The notes under the pieces were generated by a model that was given only the letters and a program-made list of their open reading frames with translations, was not told where the DNA came from and made no database searches. The position numbers were made by a program, and so were the translations under genes. 64,000 nt of DNA, from the NCBI GenBank assembly GCA_003313425.1, contig NHZP01000018.1, forward strand, positions 248,001-312,000, written 5' to 3'. Of this stretch, positions 58,101 through 64,000 are shown piece after piece. Numbering within the stretch: position 1 is the stretch's first letter; every line of letters starts with the position of its first letter. This stretch comes from Pseudopyrenochaeta lycopersici (taxonomy: Eukaryota; Ascomycota; Dothideomycetes; Pleosporales; Pseudopyrenochaetaceae).

Positions 58101-61100
58101 TAGTCATACATAAGATCTTCGACAATATTGCCAACGTCACCAAAACTCTCAAGCAAGTTCATCATCGTTTCGATACGGGATCCGACGAATATATCCTAGA
58201 TAAGGAGCCGGAGGGCCCTAAACTTGTTCCAAAAATCTCGTTGCGAAGTCGTGCGGTTCTGTTCGAGCTGGAGGACAGCTCTTTTGAATGGAAACTGGGA
58301 ACAATATATCGAATTGGGCTGATGGAACAGAAGCAAAGGCTTGCACGCGAGCACGCGTTCGATTTGAAGGTAAAGAAGATGCAGCAGCAAGATGAACAGC
58401 GCGGCAATCCACGCTTCCGAGCAAGGTCAACCCACGACAACCGCGGACGGGGCAAGTCGAAAAAGAGGGAGAAAGAACTCAGATTTCATCGCCGTACAAA
58501 GAGCGAAGACTCCAGCGATCATGAATCACCGAATCGTGGTCGGCCGGATTATCCTATGCGGTACAACAAGGATGGATTCAGCGGGCTCAGCGGGTCGTGC
58601 CATACGTCCACTGAAGAAGCTCGCGAGAAGTTGAGTCGCTTGAATGCGCAAACTTGGAAGAAACGTATTGATTTTGCAATGTCCACTCAAAACCGCTGGA
58701 TGAACGACATTCGCTCAATGTTCTGGGGTTTAGACGAATTGCCAGACGACGTCGAACAAAAAGAGACCATTCTCGCCATTCCTCAACGGCCAGCGCTCAT
58801 GGCTTTGACTGTAAGCGACCTGGACATCGTCATTGATAAGCCGTCCTTCCCCATATCGGAGTATCCGCGATTTTTACATCGTGTTGGTAAGGGCATGCCG
58901 CTTGACACGCAATATGCTCTTTTGATTCCAATGCATGTCCAGGTACACATGGGAGAGGCGAAAATCCATCTGCGAGATTATCCACTGCCACTCTTACATT
59001 TCCCCGCGATAGGTAATCTCCAGTCTTCGCGGTTACCGAGCGTGTCAATGAAGACCGATTTCGTTATAGCAGAAGAATTCAGGGACATCGAATCTTCGCG
59101 TGTAAGCAGAGTTGTGGTCGTCCCTCCTGAGCACACATCATCTGGAGAACTTACGGGTGGTTTTGCCGTTGATGTTCGCCGGACAGTAGCACCTGTCAAG
59201 ACGTACTCGGACATGGCAATTGACATCAACTCAGCATATCCCACCAGGATTACCTGGGGTACCTCATACCAGCCAGCTATTCAAGATATGATGCAGATCA
59301 TTGAGAACTTCACAAAGCCTGCGATAGACCCTTCTGAAAGGGTGGGTTTCTGGGACAAGATTCGGTTGACTTTTCATTCCCGCATTAATATTTCGTGGAA
59401 GGGCGACGGTGACGTCCATCTTATCCTCAAAGGTACCTCCATTATGCTAGTGGGGGTTTAATTAGCTAATGCAAATCAGGTTCGCGCGATCCGTATATGG
59501 TTACTGGCCACGGTGCAGGTTTTGTTATGTGCTGGCAGAATGACGTTCAACTGAGCCTTGCTGAGGACGAGGACCCTAGGAACCTCATGGTTGTTAAGAG
59601 TGGAAGCTATGTTCTAGCAATTCCAGATCTGAGTCACTATGCACGCCATGAAGCCGATATAGAATCGGCACTACGCCCCGAGACTGCCTCTAGCGTGTCG
59701 AGTCGCAAGCAGCTCGCTGTGTTCAAGAAAACGGTCATGAAGCTGAATGGTAATGTGCGGTGGTTAGTGGGCCTCGTTTTCGAACGTAACCTCGACGGTG
59801 GCGGACGCTCTTTCAACTTTATTCCCCATTACAACGTCACTCTCCGGAATCCGAAGTATGCCAAGCCGTCAAATGGAAAAGTAAGTGATTCGCTGCTCGA
59901 TCCTCTCCAGGATACTAACCCCTTCTAGGACTATGACGCGTTTCGAGGTTTCCGCAGTCACCACATACACATGTCCATTGCTGTCGCTGCTCCTTATGAT
60001 CGCGAGTGGTCTGTTGCGAACTTGGAGCCTTCGAAGACTTATAATAGTGTTCATCTCACACCTCGCTTCTTTACCCATTTCTACAACTGGTGGTCCATGT
60101 TCTCAGGATCCATGTCGTTGCCTGTACGTCAAGGCAAGCTGTGGCCTGGGGTAGAGAAATCCAGCAAAAAGTTTGGACGACATCTGGCAACCATCAAGTA
60201 CAATGTGTTACTCTCGCCATTATACATGAGTCATATCTATAAGCACAAGGATGCCGAAGAATATGGCTCAGGAGTCGTGTCTGCCACTGGGCTAAAAGCA
60301 CGCCTTGATAGCTTCATGTTCGATCTACATCAGCGACGTGAAGAGTTCCGAACTCTTGTGCAAGCGCCCAAGAACCAAGAAGACAGCAAGCAGAACCAGA
60401 CGACTGGCATGCGGATCAATCAAGTCCAGTTAGATTTGATTAAGACAGATGTTCGAGCTGTATCTGCAAGCATTGCAGGTACGGACTCTGAGGAAGTCGA
60501 CAACGCGACTACCGAGGATGTTGCGAGCTACAACCAAGAACACCTTACAGCTGACCTTTCTAAATTCACCATTCCGGACAACGACTGGGGTTGGGTTGAT
60601 ATGGATGATTTTATCGAACTTGGATGGATCCTTCCCTCAGATCGTCACCCTGAGACTCAGATCTTACCACTTGCCTTTGCGCCACGATTTACGTACTTTC
60701 GTCAAACCGATCATGCTAACAACATATCGGGAGATAGGAACCGGACCAGCGCCTTCGGAAATGAGTCAACCCACCATTGCGTCATGTCATCACGGAATGA
60801 CCCTCGAAGAGTGCAGTGCCGTCTGATCGAACAACGAATTGCACGTGTCAAAGAGCAAGTGGCGCATAATCAGCGCGCCGTTGGTGAGGCAGAACTCAAT
60901 GTGGTGCGCGATCCTGAAGGCAATGAGGAGCTGCAACATCGACTGGAAACCCTCAAGAGTCACTCCCAGTTCCTCCAGCGAAAATTGGAGTTTTTGAACT
61001 CCATGCACCAGAGTTTACTAGAGCGGCTAGAAACTGGCCCACGCAACACGGATCCTGATGCCGAAACAGACGGAGAAGACGAATACTTTGAGGCACGCGA

Positions 61101-64000
61101 AGGTTACGATGCTACAGATCCGGACACCAAAGGTAGTGACTCGGCCCCCATTGCAGACTACATCAGTGATTTCAATAACCGCTTCATCATCCACAATGTC
61201 CACCTGAAGTGGAGCAACTCATTGCGAAACATCATCCTTCGTTACATACATCAAGTCAGTCAGCGCCGTGGCTTCATCTACTACATGTCCCGGAGAGCGG
61301 TCAAATTCATTCTTGATGTTGTAGAAGAGCAGAACAAGTCGCGTGGGCCTTCAACGTCCATTTTCGATGACTTCTCCATGGCCGGCGACAACGAACACGG
61401 CTTGAACATAGACGAGACTATCCAACAACTTCTTCAAGATGGTAAAAAGTTTGTAAGCACCGATGATGGGAAGGAGAGCAAGGACGCCAATTTGTCACAG
61501 ACGAATCCATCCAACGCTGAGGATGCTGTTGCAGCAGATTACATTGCTCAAAATGCATATATTGTTCGCCTTATTGCACCACAAATACAACTCCAAAGCG
61601 AACGAAATACTAAGACCGCGGTTCTTGTGACGGCGAAGGGCATGCAGCTCAAGGTCCTCATGATCATGGATAAAGATCGAGTCATGGACGAGGTCTCAGG
61701 CTTGGTCCAACGACGATTCACTGCAGCCATGGATAGCTTACAGATCTTTGTTTCAAACGCCAAAACCTTCAGCAACATAAACGACATCCATATGTATTCT
61801 GGGAGCTCTTACGGAACGCCTGCTGGCTCAGCCTGGCCACCATGGGTACCTTTTGAGGTGGTGTTCGAGTTTCACACAAATCCGTATGGTTTCCAGCGAG
61901 TCGTGCAGAGGACATCAGCCAGCATGCGATACGATAAACACAACGCTCTGCGCTTGAAATATAACGATGATGTCTCCGGTGCCGACTCTGCATCTTCTGC
62001 GCAAAACATGGAGAGCAGGATTGATCACCTTTGGGTTGACTTTCCTCACGTTCGCGCCCTTTGTGACTCAACACAGTACTACGCGATGTATGTCATCGTG
62101 CTAGATTTGTTGTTGTATCATGAGCCTTTGGAAAAAACGCGCAACGAACGACTAGAAAAGATTATGCTTGCTTCTGACTTCACTGACCTTGCGGGTGCTC
62201 CCAACTTGGTCATGGGCCTCCAGGAACGTATCCGCCAACTAGAGGAAATCAAAACTGTCTTCCAGATCAATGAGAAGTATCTCGATAAGCAAGGGTGGGA
62301 AGATCGCGTGGAGGTGGAAAAGGACATAGCTGTGTATGAGGACGAGCTGTTCTTTGTCATGAAAGCCATCACTACTGCGCAGCGCAAACAAGACGATCGT
62401 GCTCAAGCAAAACAGTCCACAGGCCTACTACGATGGTACATATCGGCCTCGGAGATTGTGTGGCATCTGCTTCGCGAGGGCCAGGAGTCACTCGCAGAGC
62501 TCCAATTAAAAAATGTATTGTTCGATCGTACCGACCACAATGACGGCTCGAACTCCAACTCAATGGAGATCGAACAGATCCGAGGTCTAAACTTGCTACC
62601 AAACGCACTATATCCTGAGATGATCTCACCCTATCTGGAGAACAATCGCGCTCTGCCTGAGAACGCGAAATGTCTCAAGGTACAATTCGTTATGCTAGAA
62701 CCTATTGCAGGTATACCTGTCATGGAGCATTTTGAAGTCAACTTGTACCCGCTCAAAGTGCAGTTAGAATGGGAAATTGGCAAGAAGCTTCTGGAATATG
62801 TCTTCCCCGCGATGAAGAATGCGGAGAATGGCGACTTTTCGCCCTTCTTGATCAAGCACACTCTACCAACCCAAGACGATGAAGAGGATGACGGTAGTGT
62901 CGCGTCTGGAGCTACTACTAGTATGAGCGCTTCGCTGGCCACAGAGGACGGCGCTGTGGAGGCTCTAAAGCAACGTCTCACACCAACGCTACAGCTTCCA
63001 GACCCATCGCAGAAGTCTGAGAGTAAAAAGAAGGGAGCGGAAAAGAGGCCAAGCGCCCATTATTTCCGTTTCTTACGTGAGGGCCCATCTCGTAGCGGCA
63101 CCGAGCTCCGGCGGACTCTTCACCCACATTCTGCATTGGCAACTCCAAGCAACGCGTCTCCCTTCCCATCTAGGCCAGGCTCAATTCGATCCGGATCAAA
63201 CACTTCAAGCGTCGCAACGACCAACGATTCCGAGCGGACTGCGAAACGATTTACACTACACCGCTCAGGGACCGGGATGATTGAGAAGCGAGCGAGCAAG
63301 AAGGAGGCGAGAAGTGACGACCTCACGCAAATGATGAACCGTGCAAGCAATTATATGACGCTGGCATATGTCAAGATCCCCTCCATGGTTCTGTGTCTAT
63401 CATACAAGGGCAAAGGTCAACGCAACTTCGAAGACGTACACGATCTCGTTTTTAGGATGCCAACATTGGAGTATCGCAACAAAACATGGTCAAATCTTGA
63501 GCTTGCGCTCCAGCTCAAGAAAGACGTTATCCGCACCCTCATTTCACATGCTGGTGCAATTGTAGGAAACAAATTATCTCACCATCGACCGTCAAAACAT
63601 GCTCAATCCAGGCTTCGCCAAATTGCAAACAGCAGTGCTGTGCTCAATGCATCACCTGACCTTTCTGGTACAGACTCGAATAGTGTGCGGGATCACTCTC
63701 CCGGAGACTCCACCAACTCAGCCGATGACCGAATGCCTAGGCGCTCATTTACCTCCGGTCGGCAGGGAAGCATGTTCAGCACGGTCTCTGAAGAGTCCTC
63801 ACTCCACTCAACATCCCTATCCAATCCAGCACGCTCCACACATGGTAGCATTATGGGCGGTAACTGGCGTGACAACAACGGTCTAGGTCTCGGTGACGAT
63901 ATGGAAAATGGACGTGCGTTTGCAGACGAGCTTTCTAGAGTGGATAATACGGAGCCCGGGCACGCAAATCTTATTCATACCTTTAGTAAACATCTAACTC
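55178..64000 (+). CDS. fmp27: Fmp27/Hobbit-type bridge-like lipid transfer protein (BLTP2), 3' end missing
   Basis: Very large protein of the repeating-beta-groove family (Fmp27/Hobbit/BLTP2), thought to channel lipids at ER-plasma membrane contacts. Exons 55178-59432, 59480-59880 and 59929 to the window edge encode 2909 residues so far, with the frame still open at the last base. The N-terminus is a membrane anchor (LLLLLYLLSFVLFAFI, about 11-26) as usual for ER-tethered BLTPs. The family signature GFWDK is at 1390-1394, in the GFWDK domain just before the first intron, and the WPPW motif is at 2188-2191 (AWPPWVPFEVVFEF). In between are WPGVEKSSKKFGRH, NDPRRVQCRLIEQR and a coiled-coil stretch near 1850-1920. 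The C-terminal visible part is Ser-rich with RPGSIRSGSN-type tracts. Introns are 59433-59479 and 59881-59928. The third exon runs at least 4 kb. Confidence 0.93.

Noticed and set aside
1..64000. CRISPR arrays, prokaryotic operons, riboswitches, or a secondary-metabolite cluster
   Set aside because: The sequence is eukaryotic with spliced genes. No array-like repeats and no PKS, NRPS, terpene cyclase or cluster-type P450 genes are seen.

Overview
The window is nuclear DNA of a filamentous ascomycete (Pezizomycotina). A dothideomycete-like fungus is my best guess from overall gene style. The evidence is short introns of about 45-75 bp with GTRNGT donors, pyrimidine-rich leaders, and a set of typical fungal families: an NsdD-type GATA factor, Ste2 pheromone receptor, DUF7730 proteins, a STAND-type N-terminal domain joined to a ubiquitin-like domain, and Fmp27. 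All exon structures were rebuilt by eye from splice signals and family conservation.

Layout. 1-5.4 kb holds no supportable gene. 5.4-12.6 kb carries the sexual-development regulator nsdD and glutamate-cysteine ligase (gcs1). 12.6-17.3 kb is a gene-free stretch ending in a CT-rich leader for a Gln/Ser/Pro-rich protein of unknown function (17.3-19.0 kb). Then come the KEOPS kinase bud32, an interrupted STAND-N/ubiquitin-like gene with a small zinc-ribbon ORF beside it, AT-rich DNA, a RidA-family protein and two DUF7730 paralogues. From 30 to 36.5 kb three minus-strand genes follow one another: a secreted glycerophosphodiester phosphodiesterase, a GTPBP1-type GTPase and indoleamine 2,3-dioxygenase. 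An RNA-ligase-fold protein lies at 38.9-40.0 kb. 40-46.2 kb is gene-poor, with a probable HET-domain remnant, a three-copy 14-bp repeat and a perfect short palindrome. 46.2-64 kb is dense: an Erg26-like sterol dehydrogenase, ste2, a tandem-BRCT protein, an intron-containing tRNA-Asn, an orphan protein kinase, and the large lipid-transfer protein gene fmp27, which runs off the right edge.

Most genes are unrelated housekeeping or developmental loci, not a pathway cluster. Links I can name are only thematic: nsdD and ste2 both serve sexual development; bud32 and the tRNA and GTPase genes touch translation; gcs1 has a Yap1-type site upstream. The less ordinary content is the STAND-N/ubiquitin-like gene with an in-frame stop, the DUF7730 pair with a shared intron position, the RNA-ligase-like protein, the possibly MDC1-like BRCT protein, and an 11-nt first coding exon in gcs1. 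I found no convincing multi-gene novel system.
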